Below, in pieces: positions 1 through 4,915 of a stretch of DNA of 6,910 nt. Location of the stretch: the NCBI GenBank assembly GCA_028697515.1, contig JAQVEY010000127.1, positions 1-6,910 on the forward strand. The letters run 5' to 3'. This DNA comes from Bacteroidales bacterium (lineage in GTDB: Bacteria > Bacteroidota > Bacteroidia > Bacteroidales > ML635J-15). Both the position numbers and the translations under genes were made by a program. The first letter of the stretch is position 1. Each line of letters opens with the position of its first letter. The notes under the pieces are model-generated. The model ran no database searches. It had not been told where the DNA came from and saw nothing but the letters and a program-made list of their open reading frames with translations.

Positions 1-1
1 C

Positions 2-820
2 TCCCCCGTCACCTCCCCGGCAACGTTCGCCGGGATCGTGGGGATCCCTTCTTCTTCAAGGTTTGAAGTTTCCGCGCCCGCCGTCTCCATAACCCCGTCC
101 ATCAGCACACCGCGCCCGGCCCGGTCCTCTGCACCTTCTCAGCCCTCGCGCCCTTCTCGGAGCGTGCCAATAATTCCAAGCGTCTCGATTATCCCGAGTG
201 TACCGAAAAGCAGCCCCCCGAGAAGCCCGCCAGCGTCCTCAATCTACGACATCCCGAAACCGTCGAGTTCATCCTATACCCCGTCTCCTCCCCCCTCACG
301 CCCGATCATCCCGTCGATCACACCATCGATCCCGTCATCGGTCCCGCCGTCCAAGCCGCACAAGATCCCGCCGTCGATCATCCCCCCATTCACCCCGGGA
401 GGCTCCGAGGAGAAGCGCGGGAACCGGATCGGGGATGATTTTTATATCCACTACGCCGAGCACCCGACCCCGCACGCCAGGCTAGAGGAGGCATACACGG
501 ACCTAAAAGGCCCGAAGATCCGCCCCGCAAAGGTGATCACGAATATTCAGCGGATCGTCGTCGGAGAGCCCCCCAGGACTCCCCGCCGGGCTATAGTGTC
601 CCGGGTAGGTCCGAAGGTGCGGAGAGCCAGCCAACAATTACTTTGGGAGATCCCCGGCTCCGGGATCTCTATGTTCGGTGCAGCTCCGAAGAAGGCCCGA
701 AAAGTGCAGCCCCGGACCCCCTATTTCCCGGGTATAGGGATAACCGCCCCTCTCACAGTGGGATCGGGCATTCCCGATCTTTTCTTTGGCCGGAAGAAGA
801 ACCAGAAGCGGAGGCGGTAA
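2..820 (+). CDS. C-terminal part of a Pro/Ser-rich, possibly virion-structural protein (5' end outside window)
   Basis: The frame is open from the first bases to TAA at 818-820, giving 272 visible residues. A GTG at 38 could start translation, but it has no SD and the frame is open upstream, so I read this as the end of a longer gene. Roughly the first 130 residues are low-complexity Pro/Ser/Ile with irregular repeats of the IIPS/PSIP type and no charged core, like a disordered linker or stalk. The remainder looks more ordered: it has a mixed-composition stretch (GDDFYIHYAEH), then many basic residues, and ends in the strongly basic tail GRKKNQKRRR. No catalytic motif or transmembrane segment is visible. 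Family not recognised. A Pro-rich linker with a basic tail, next to a small membrane protein in a mobile element, suggests a virion or cell-surface assembly protein, but that is inference only. Confidence 0.7.
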   Translation, partial: SPVTSPATFAGIVGIPSSSRFEVSAPAVSITPSISTPRPARSSAPSQPSRPSRSVPIIPSVSIIPSVPKSSPPRSPPASSIYDIPKPSSSSYTPSPPPSRPIIPSITPSIPSSVPPSKPHKIPPSIIPPFTPGGSEEKRGNRIGDDFYIHYAEHPTPHARLEEAYTDLKGPKIRPAKVITNIQRIVVGEPPRTPRRAIVSRVGPKVRRASQQLLWEIPGSGISMFGAAPKKARKVQPRTPYFPGIGITAPLTVGSGIPDLFFGRKKNQKRRR

Positions 821-822
821 AA

Positions 823-1020
823 GTGACAGTTTACAAATGGAAAAACATCTTTCAGGCGGTATTAGTGGTTTTTGCCTGCATTATGATAGGGTATTGTGTA
901 GATGCTATTAATTTTGCTGCGTGGTATCCATTCGTGAAACCTATCGTTCTGATCGTATCGACGTGGGCATACCTTCTTCTGGTACTGATCCATGCCGTCG
1001 GCGGGTGGATATTCGTCTGA
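823..1020 (+). CDS. Small two-helix membrane protein, 65 aa
   Basis: The chosen start is GTG at 823, placed by a perfect GGAGG at 810-814 with an 8-base spacer and lying 2 bases after the preceding stop. The frame is open further upstream, but there it only overlaps the previous gene. The protein has a short polar/basic N-terminus (MTVYKWKN), a hydrophobic helix at about residues 9-27 (AVLVVFACIMIGY), a short loop, and a second helix at about 36-58 (IVLIVSTWAYLLLVLIHAV). There is no signal peptidase site. Two closely spaced helices in a viral-like block fit an envelope/capsid membrane protein or a holin-like protein, but nothing in the sequence decides between them. It is probably co-transcribed with the genes on both sides. 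Confidence 0.72.
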   Translation: MTVYKWKNIFQAVLVVFACIMIGYCVDAINFAAWYPFVKPIVLIVSTWAYLLLVLIHAVGGWIFV

Positions 1021-1042
1021 TTGTGGTAAGGACGGTGGAAAA

Positions 1043-1327
1043 ATGGAAGTAACAAAGATCGAGCAAACCGGCACATGGGCCAGCGATGCAGAGACGGTTG
1101 ATCTACAGGCTGTAATTCTGTTAAGGAGTCTCGCAGAGCGTGACGGGCGGTCACTCGGCCCGATCATGACGGGTGCGCTGCTCCATGCCGCCGGGCGGTT
1201 GTGGGATTGTTGGAACCCCGAGGCCGACCCTGGCCCCCACCCTGACGAGGACGACGAGGAAGAGGACGAGGACGACGGCCCCCTCTCCAGGGATGGCGCC
1301 CCCGGGCGAGAAATGATGTTCGGGTGA
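1043..1327 (+). CDS. Unknown 94-aa protein with an acidic C-terminal run
   Basis: ATG at 1043 is preceded by a GGTGG-type SD at 1034-1038. An in-frame ATG at 992 would overlap the membrane-protein gene and has no SD. Residues 17-55 look helical and globular (DLQAVILLRSLAERDG, then GALLHAAGRLWDCW). Residues 68-78 are eleven consecutive Asp/Glu, followed by a short Gly/Pro-rich tail. Such acidic tails occur in DNA-mimic, chaperone-like or nucleoprotein-binding proteins, but the tail alone is not diagnostic. The stop codon (TGA, 1325-1327) lies inside the GGTGAT sequence that forms the SD of the following AbrB-like gene, so the two genes are tightly linked. Function not recognised. Confidence 0.68.
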   Translation: MEVTKIEQTGTWASDAETVDLQAVILLRSLAERDGRSLGPIMTGALLHAAGRLWDCWNPEADPGPHPDEDDEEEDEDDGPLSRDGAPGREMMFG

Positions 1328-1331
1328 TGTT

Positions 1332-1523
1332 ATGGCAGAACCTTTCAGCTTCTCGTTAGGGTGCCGCAAAATCTACACCTGCGGACGCGGCACCCCTGTT
1401 ATCGCTCTCCCCAAACTTTGGAGAGAGAACTACGGAGTTAAAACCGGGGATTCAGTCTCAATCGAGGTGCTTCACAACGGAGATATGCTGGTGAAGCCTC
1501 CGGAAAAATCATGCAGGAAGTGA
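1332..1523 (+). CDS. AbrB/SpoVT-type swapped-hairpin DNA-binding protein, copy 1 (63 aa)
   Basis: ATG at 1332 follows a GGTGAT SD at 1323-1328, a close match to the complement of the archaeal 16S 3' end. The protein is almost one AbrB domain: a first strand (RKIYTCGRGTPVIALPK), a short helix containing LWRENYGV, then KTGDSVSIEV and a final strand HNGDMLVKP. This is the usual order G/R-x-V-x-LPK-hhR-x-x-G-h-K-x-GD-x-h-x-h-G-x-h-h-h-P. AbrB-fold proteins bind DNA as dimers through the swapped hairpins and act as transcription regulators or as antitoxins. No toxin gene is adjacent; the partner here is a second AbrB-like protein. The stop overlaps the next start (TGATG), implying translational coupling. 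The fold assignment is fairly secure, the target unknown. Confidence 0.8.
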   Translation: MAEPFSFSLGCRKIYTCGRGTPVIALPKLWRENYGVKTGDSVSIEVLHNGDMLVKPPEKSCRK

Positions 1524-1735
1524 TGAGTGTGACACCCATTGAAGCCCGGGACCACTCTGGGCGGTGGCGACAGTTCAACTTAGGCACTCATAAGGTGCGG
1601 CAGCTAAAAGACGCAAAGAGTATTGTTCTCCCGGCCCATTGGTGCCGGTCACAGAACCTTCAGAAAGGGGATCCTATCAACCTTTTTCTTCTCCCGGACG
1701 GTAATCTACTTCTTAAACCTACAACCCCTCTTTAA
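1523..1735 (+). CDS. AbrB-like DNA-binding protein, copy 2 (70 aa), coupled to copy 1
   Basis: The start is ATG at 1523, sharing one base with the preceding TGA; AGGA at 1515-1518 can serve as SD. An ATG at 1511 is in frame but would bury that SD. After about 22 divergent N-terminal residues (MSVTPIEARDHSGRWRQF) the protein matches copy 1 in pattern: KSIVLPAHWCRSQNLQKGD, then INLFLLPDGNLLLKP. Shared positions include LP, W, KGD/TGD, the GN/GD turn and the terminal L-x-KP. The central LP-W-GD-KP pattern suggests duplication and divergence. Two different AbrB-fold chains made from one coupled message could form a heterodimer; that is inference. The gene ends the left plus-strand block. Confidence 0.76.
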   Translation: MSVTPIEARDHSGRWRQFNLGTHKVRQLKDAKSIVLPAHWCRSQNLQKGDPINLFLLPDGNLLLKPTTPL

Positions 1736-1851
1736 CGTGGGAGAGGCACATAGAAGCGTTTTAAGCCCTCTCGAATATCGGAATGATTAACCATACCGGA
1801 GGATGTGAGATAATCGATTTTAGAGAAGATATGAAGGTGGGTTTTGACCAC
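1732..1851 (-). CDS. Possible 39-codon ORF directly downstream of the minus-strand pair
   Basis: On the minus strand a GTG follows immediately after the stop of the 51-aa membrane gene, in the same frame, and the frame runs 39 codons to TAA, touching the end of the second AbrB-like gene. The predicted product contains HIFSKIDYL and ends in LKRFYVPLPR. There is no SD ahead of the GTG, so it may be simple untranslated trailer. An internal ATG (minus strand, 1794-1792) would give only 20 residues. Apart from this ORF I see nothing convincing in 1736-1851, the convergence zone between the plus and minus blocks, and no clear terminator. Confidence 0.22.
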   Translation of the reverse strand: MVKTHLHIFSKIDYLTSSGMVNHSDIREGLKRFYVPLPR

Positions 1852-2007
1852 TCACGGCCCAATAGCACACGCAGTCATAGTCCCAGCCTCATTAAACGTA
1901 TTCCAGAGGCCGACCACCTCACCGGGACCAACCACCAGGACGACGAACACGATCAATCCCAGCCCTCCCAGGAGGACCAAGATCAGACCGGCGAGCGAGT
2001 CACTCAT
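1852..2007 (-). CDS. Single-helix small membrane protein, 51 aa
   Basis: The gene is on the minus strand with ATG at 2007-2005, overlapping the stop of the upstream zinc-ribbon gene as ATGA. A G-rich run on the minus strand (about 2020-2014) serves as SD at about 6 bases. Residues 6-27 form a strong transmembrane helix (AGLILVLLGGLGLIVFVVLVV) after a short polar N-terminus. The C-terminal 24 residues (PGEVVGLWNTFNEAGTMTACAIGP) are mostly polar. Family not recognised. The overlap with the zinc-ribbon gene makes stoichiometric or coupled production likely. The plus-strand frames over the same bases give Pro/His/Gln-rich nonsense, whereas this frame gives an ordered hydrophobic pattern, which is the main support for coding on the minus strand. 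Confidence 0.68.
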   Translation of the reverse strand: MSDSLAGLILVLLGGLGLIVFVVLVVGPGEVVGLWNTFNEAGTMTACAIGP

Positions 2008-2171
2008 GAAGGAACCCCCCGCAAGTCCTCAGAGAACCGACCACACACGACACAGTACCACCCAACAGGATCAAACACCTGCGCACCGCCAACCACCGGA
2101 CGGATATAGCATCGCTTCATCACAGCACCACAGCGCGGATTAGGGCACCGGAGAGATTGAGCACGTCCCAT
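2004..2171 (-). CDS. Cys4 zinc-ribbon microprotein, 55 aa
   Basis: Minus strand, ATG at 2171-2169; an in-frame TAG lies four codons upstream, so this is the only ATG start. Two cysteine pairs bracket a beta-rich core: C9-x4-C14 (RCPNPRCG) and C40-x2-C43 (WYCVVCGRF). The segment between contains RCYIRPVVGG and VFDPVGWY. This is the usual layout of a zinc ribbon, and such small ribbon proteins are very common in archaeal viruses and plasmids, mostly as putative nucleic-acid or protein-binding regulators. It is the first gene of a minus-strand pair, with ATGA overlap into the membrane-protein gene. The start codon abuts a 14-bp palindrome, and an AT-rich TATA-like element lies about 33 bases upstream, which suggests a very short or absent leader and control at that palindrome. 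Confidence 0.75.
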   Translation of the reverse strand: MGRAQSLRCPNPRCGAVMKRCYIRPVVGGAQVFDPVGWYCVVCGRFSEDLRGVPS

Positions 2172-2185
2172 AATAGTATACTATT
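2172..2185. promoter_or_regulatory. 14-bp perfect palindrome at the promoter of the minus-strand pair (operator candidate)
   Basis: AATAGTATACTATT is its own reverse complement across all 14 bases. It sits immediately upstream of the ATG of the zinc-ribbon gene and covers the transcription start expected from the TATA-like element at 2200-2209. A dimeric regulator bound here would block initiation. The regulator could be one of the AbrB-like proteins or a product of the minus-strand pair; the sequence does not say which. Confidence 0.5.
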
Positions 2186-2191
2186 TTCATA

Positions 2192-2240
2192 GGTTGAAAA
2201 TAAATTTATGCCCCTCAAATGAGCCGGTTTGAAAAACAAA
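2192..2240 (+). repeat. Two imperfect direct repeats upstream of the integrase
   Basis: GGTTGAAAATAAA (2192-2204) and GGTTTGAAAAACAAA (2226-2240) share the core GGTTTGAAAA-x-AAA apart from one T, about 34 bases apart. A third, shorter GGTTTACAA follows at 2241-2249. Repeats in front of an integrase gene can be arm-type recombinase sites or regulator sites. They are also AT-rich, so chance similarity is possible. Confidence 0.3.
2200..2209. promoter_or_regulatory. Symmetric TATA-like element between the integrase and the minus-strand pair
   Basis: ATAAATTTAT is a 10-bp palindrome in an AT-rich stretch (2197-2210). On the minus strand its centre is about 33 bases from the zinc-ribbon start codon, the right distance for archaeal TBP-driven, near-leaderless transcription. 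On the plus strand it could serve the integrase with a leader of about 95 bases. Direction cannot be settled by eye because the element is symmetric. Confidence 0.45.
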
Positions 2241-2324
2241 GGTTTACAACATGAACAAAACTAATTACGCCGGGAGGGGGAGTGACTCAAAATGTTCATA
2301 TCTCTACAGGTCTAATAGGTATCT

Positions 2325-3554
2325 ATGGAAGCAAGCGCCAACAACTTCCACTACCACACCGCCCCGGGGTACTGGGAGGAACAACTAGTCAAGGCGGAGT
2401 GCGAAGGCCGGATCGATAGCAGCGACACCACATACATCCGCCGGTTTGTGACCTACAAACAGGGAGCAGAGGGGATCTCGCACTCACGATGCACAAAGAT
2501 CACTCAAACACTCCTCTCCTGGCGGCAGGTCTTTGAACCCCATTGGGATGAAGCAACAGTAGATGACCTCTTCGCCGCCCGGGTTCGGTTAACCTCGATG
2601 AAGAGTGAGCGGGGGAAACCGTATAAGCAAAACACGATTGCCGACCATGTGCGGATCCTCAAGTCGTTTTACCGCTGGTTGATCTCCCGGGGATACTCCC
2701 GGATCACCCTCGATGAGCTTTCGGAACTCAAATCACCACCGACCGACAAGGAGACGACCGACCCCGGCGACCTTATTACAGCCGATGAACTCGCCGCGAT
2801 GATCAAGGCATGTAAGACGCATCGCGACCGGGCGATCCTCGCCGTGCTCTATGAGTCGGGTGCGCGGATCGGGGAGGTGGCCCGTCTCCGGTGGTCGGAC
2901 ATTCTGTTTGATAAGTACGGGGTCCGCTGCACAGTCAACGATACAAAAGAGAGGAAGAAGCGGTATCCCCGGCTCATTAACAGCACCGCATACTTGGCGG
3001 CCTGGCGGAATGGTTACTATGGACCGTCGGCCGAAGGGAGCGCATATGTATTCATCTCCACGAATGGCGAACCCCTAGAACACCGGGCCATCTCACAGGT
3101 GATTGGGCGGGCGGCAGAGCGGGCGGGTATCAAAAAGCGGATCTATCCACATCTTTTCCGGAAGAGCCGGATCACCGAATTGGTCCGGCGGAACTATCAG
3201 GAGTCCGTTCTGAAGGAGACGTTCTGGGCCAATCCAGACACGATGATGTTTCGCACCTACCTGAAATTGTCGGAGCGGGATATTGACGACGAGTTCTTAC
3301 GGAAGGCCGGGTTAAAGACGGAGAACGAGATCGACGCGGGCGACGATAAGCCCCGGCAGTGTATGTACTGCCTTGCAGTCAACCCACCGGGATCCCGGTT
3401 CTGCCGGATGTGTACCAAGCCGCTTACCTCCGAAGCAGCCGATAAGGTGCGGGAGGCCGAGGAGATGCTTGAAGGCACACCGGAATACGAAGCCCTGATC
3501 AACGCTATGAAGGAGCGGGCACGGCGGGAGATGACGGGAGAGGACACTCACTAA
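2325..3554 (+). CDS. Tyrosine recombinase/integrase with C-terminal zinc ribbon, 409 aa
   Basis: This enzyme cuts and rejoins DNA through a 3'-phosphotyrosine and would integrate or excise the element. ATG at 2325 is the first start after an in-frame TAG at 2316. Residues about 12-130 form the SAM-like core-binding domain (TIADHVRILKSFYRWLISRGY at 104-124). Catalytic residues visible are R181 (GARIGEVARLRW), a lysine of the beta-hairpin near K208 (NDTKERKKR), H276-x2-R279 (HLFRKSRIT), W301 in place of the second His (ETFWANPDTMMFRTYLKLS) and nucleophile Y312. The set is complete, so it should be active. Residues 346-363 add a zinc ribbon (CMYC...CRMC), common in integrases of methanogens and haloarchaea, followed by a charged helical tail to 409. 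The last 50 bases are overlapped by a convergent gene. No tRNA-like attachment site was recognisable. Confidence 0.95.
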   Translation: MEASANNFHYHTAPGYWEEQLVKAECEGRIDSSDTTYIRRFVTYKQGAEGISHSRCTKITQTLLSWRQVFEPHWDEATVDDLFAARVRLTSMKSERGKPYKQNTIADHVRILKSFYRWLISRGYSRITLDELSELKSPPTDKETTDPGDLITADELAAMIKACKTHRDRAILAVLYESGARIGEVARLRWSDILFDKYGVRCTVNDTKERKKRYPRLINSTAYLAAWRNGYYGPSAEGSAYVFISTNGEPLEHRAISQVIGRAAERAGIKKRIYPHLFRKSRITELVRRNYQESVLKETFWANPDTMMFRTYLKLSERDIDDEFLRKAGLKTENEIDAGDDKPRQCMYCLAVNPPGSRFCRMCTKPLTSEAADKVREAEEMLEGTPEYEALINAMKERARREMTGEDTH

Positions 3555-4188
3555 CCTTTTCTTTCCTCTTATAGGAGAGAATCGACCGGCACTCAGGGCT
3601 GCATGTCCGCGTCTGATCTCCCCGTCGTTTTCGGGTTGTCAAAAACTCCGTCTTGCAAGAGTCAAGATCACAAGTCTCGATGTGGAACTTTGAGGACTCA
3701 CGGGCGAGATCACGGGCGGCGGATCTTGTAATATGATGGTGTTTTTTCCGATCAGTCTCGTCCTCCGACATAACCCGATAATAATCGGTCTTGCGCAACA
3801 TCTGTACCTGACCGGACGGATCCTTTTTTCCGGGTCTGATTTTTTCTAGTTTTTGGAGAGATTCGCTATCGCGCGCGATTACCATACGGGTGCTGTCACC
3901 ACGCACACCGGGAATTTCGTAAAACATGACTCCCGCCGCTTCCATAACTTGTTTTGTCTCTTCAATGGCGGGATCGAATAACTTCAAAACCTCATCAACA
4001 ACTTCATCCGACTCCCGGAGGTCTTTAACGGCAGCGGCGAACATATCGGGATTTTTATATTTTCTCAGGAGTCTGTAAACTTTCGCGCGAACTTTATCTA
4101 CCTGCCGAGCGTTTCGCCCGTAAAAATCCCTATATTCTTTAAGAGATTTTTTTACCGGAGCCTGTATGTCCGCGTCGAAACAAGCCAT
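3505..4188 (-). CDS. Unknown 227-aa protein with a C-terminal treble-clef-like Cys4 motif; AT-richer than neighbours
   Basis: ATG at 4188-4186 is preferred over TTG at 4203 because the TATA box at 4212-4220 lies about 28 bases from this ATG, fitting a leaderless transcript, and there is no SD. Residues 10-70 are basic and helical (KEYRDFYGRNARQVDKVRAK), resembling a DNA-binding or coiled region. Residues 163-190 hold C163-x4-C168-x3-F and later CSPEC (C186-x3-C190), a pattern like treble-clef zinc fingers (CxxC...F...CS..C). The HHH stretch before it is a linker. Three 60-base lines I counted give about 42-48% GC, against roughly 52-65% in neighbouring genes, suggesting separate acquisition. 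The last 16 residues (ending PSSPAVPAPS) are encoded opposite the integrase 3' end and look like read-through tail. Function unknown; a host-takeover or regulatory role is possible. Confidence 0.72.
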   Translation of the reverse strand: MACFDADIQAPVKKSLKEYRDFYGRNARQVDKVRAKVYRLLRKYKNPDMFAAAVKDLRESDEVVDEVLKLFDPAIEETKQVMEAAGVMFYEIPGVRGDSTRMVIARDSESLQKLEKIRPGKKDPSGQVQMLRKTDYYRVMSEDETDRKKHHHITRSAARDLARESSKFHIETCDLDSCKTEFLTTRKRRGDQTRTCSPECRSILSYKRKEKVSECPLPSSPAVPAPS

Positions 4189-4211
4189 TAGCACAGGAAT
4201 CAACGTTTGAG

Positions 4212-4220
4212 TTTATATAA
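4212..4220. promoter_or_regulatory. TATA box shared by the divergent minus gene and the right-hand operon
   Basis: TTTATATAA (containing the 8-bp palindrome TTATATAA at 4213-4220) is the only strong AT-rich element between the divergent genes. It is about 28 bases from the ATG at 4188 on the minus strand and about 65 bases from the ATG at 4281 on the plus strand. It therefore suits leaderless transcription leftwards and a leader of about 40 bases rightwards. Confidence 0.6.
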
Positions 4221-4280
4221 TATTCCATTTTCCGATATGTAATGTGCTTCTAGGATGATAATGAGTTGAGGGAGACGAAA

Positions 4281-4493
4281 ATGGTAGAACTTCCTAGAAA
4301 ACATTGCCGGTGGTGCAATCACACTTGGATACCGCGGGTGTCACAACCGGTACTTTGTCCCCGATGCGGGCGGGGGAATTACGAACCGCTGGAAGAAACA
4401 GGAGTTTCCGGGGAGGGTTCGCAAGCGCCAACTTCCACCCCCTGCCCCGGACCCAGACACCAACCACAAACGGAGGCGATGCCCGGTGACTAA
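4281..4493 (+). CDS. Zinc-ribbon protein, 70 aa, first gene of the right-hand operon
   Basis: ATG at 4281 has the SD GAGGGAG at 4268-4274. Residues 9-29 form a classic short zinc ribbon: C9-x2-C12 (CRWCNHTWIPRV) and C26-x2-C29 (CPRCG), followed by an aromatic turn (NYEP). This CxWC-x-x-x-W-x-P-R...CPRC pattern is widespread in archaeal chromosomes and mobile elements as stand-alone ribbons or next to transcription regulators. The C-terminal 35 residues are Pro/Thr/Gly-rich and probably disordered. It overlaps the next gene by 8 bases and leads a chain of overlapping genes, so a regulatory role early in expression is a fair inference. Confidence 0.78.
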   Translation: MVELPRKHCRWCNHTWIPRVSQPVLCPRCGRGNYEPLEETGVSGEGSQAPTSTPCPGPRHQPQTEAMPGD

Positions 4494-4653
4494 TCAATGT
4501 GCCCCACGTGGTATTATAACGATCGATCACGAGGTATACGAGCACCTTGGACCGTTGCACCGGGCCACGGCTGATATCCTCGTCTCAAAAGGGAAGCTGC
4601 AAGTTGTTGGTGGGCAGGGAGAGCAGATCCCCACCCGCGCCGGAGGTGCCTGA
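4486..4653 (+). CDS. Unknown microprotein, 55 aa
   Basis: GTG at 4486 has a perfect GGAGG SD at 4472-4476 inside the preceding gene, with a 9-base spacer. The product reads like a small folded protein: RGIITIDHEVYEHLGPLHRATADILVSKGKLQVVGG, with alternating hydrophobic residues, then a short Gly/Pro tail. No cysteine pair or membrane segment; family not recognised. The stop (TGA 4651-4653) shares one base with the next ATG. Support comes from the SD, the overlaps on both sides and the protein-like composition. Confidence 0.62.
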   Translation: MTNQCAPRGIITIDHEVYEHLGPLHRATADILVSKGKLQVVGGQGEQIPTRAGGA

Positions 4654-4778
4654 TGACGAGGGTCCGGCGGCCAAATCCGCACAAACAACCCGGTTTCCGT
4701 TCGCACCGGCCAAATTTAACCAGATTTGTCAACATCCCACGGCAGGGAAGTTTCACACCTTTGGTGAGGGGTGTATAA
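4653..4778 (+). CDS. Basic microprotein, 41 aa
   Basis: ATG at 4653 overlaps the previous stop as TGATG and has a strong GGAGGTG SD at 4642-4648. The product is very basic (RVRRPNPHK, FRSHRPNLTRF, IPRQG) with few acidic residues and no obvious fold. It ends at TAA 4776-4778, which overlaps the next ATG. It could be a real peptide or a translational bridge to the next gene; the SD strength favours translation. Family not recognised. Confidence 0.5.
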   Translation: MTRVRRPNPHKQPGFRSHRPNLTRFVNIPRQGSFTPLVRGV

Positions 4779-4915
4779 TGCCCTTATATCCCCCCAATTA
4801 TATAAAAGTGCCGAAGAAAAACCCTTGCTTCGGTTGCCCCACCCGTTACGTTCCCGGACGGTGTGAGCTACACCACACTTGGAAAGAGCGCAAGTGCCGG
4901 GAGGTGCGGGCATGA
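4778..4915 (+). CDS. Cys/His-rich microprotein, 45 aa (probable metal-binding phage-type protein)
   Basis: ATG at 4778 shares one base with the preceding TAA, with GGTGAGG at 4763-4769 as SD. The same frame is open back to 4547, but that part overlaps two other genes. The core is C17-x2-C20 (NPCFGCPTRYVPGRC), C29, H32/H33 and C40 in a short charged helix (TWKERKCRE). Its arrangement recalls the small phage proteins with a CxGC-x2-R-x-x-x-CH motif followed by a charged helix, but spacing differs, so this is a resemblance rather than an assignment. It probably binds zinc. ATGA overlap follows into the DUF4326 gene. Confidence 0.68.
   Translation: MPLYPPNYIKVPKKNPCFGCPTRYVPGRCELHHTWKERKCREVRA

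Noticed and set aside
643..822. N-terminal extension of the two-helix membrane protein
   Set aside because: The extension only overlaps the preceding gene in another frame; a perfect GGAGG places the start at GTG 823.
1332..1735. AbrB-type antitoxin of a toxin-antitoxin pair
   Set aside because: No PIN, MazF or RelE-like toxin follows either gene; the only coupled partner is another AbrB-like protein.
1783..2143. Two overlapping plus-strand frames of about 100 codons
   Set aside because: Their products are His/Thr/Pro/Gln-rich without structure, while the minus strand over the same bases gives a clean transmembrane helix and a Cys4 zinc ribbon with coupled start and stop codons.
2261..2324. 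Possible tRNA fragment (attP core) around GCCGGGAGGGGGAGTGACTC
   Set aside because: It faintly recalls a tRNA acceptor/D-arm, but no matching acceptor strand, T-arm or anticodon arm can be found in this window, so an attachment site is not supported.
2251..2389. Plus-strand 45-codon frame starting ATG 2251 and overlapping the integrase start
   Set aside because: There is no SD, the overlap with the integrase is long and out of frame, and the tail is Thr/Pro low complexity.
4547..4777. N-terminal extension of the Cys/His-rich microprotein to 122 residues
   Set aside because: It would lie across two other small genes that have their own SD sites and coupled junctions, and the extension has low-complexity composition. 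The start at 4778 has an SD and a TAATG overlap.
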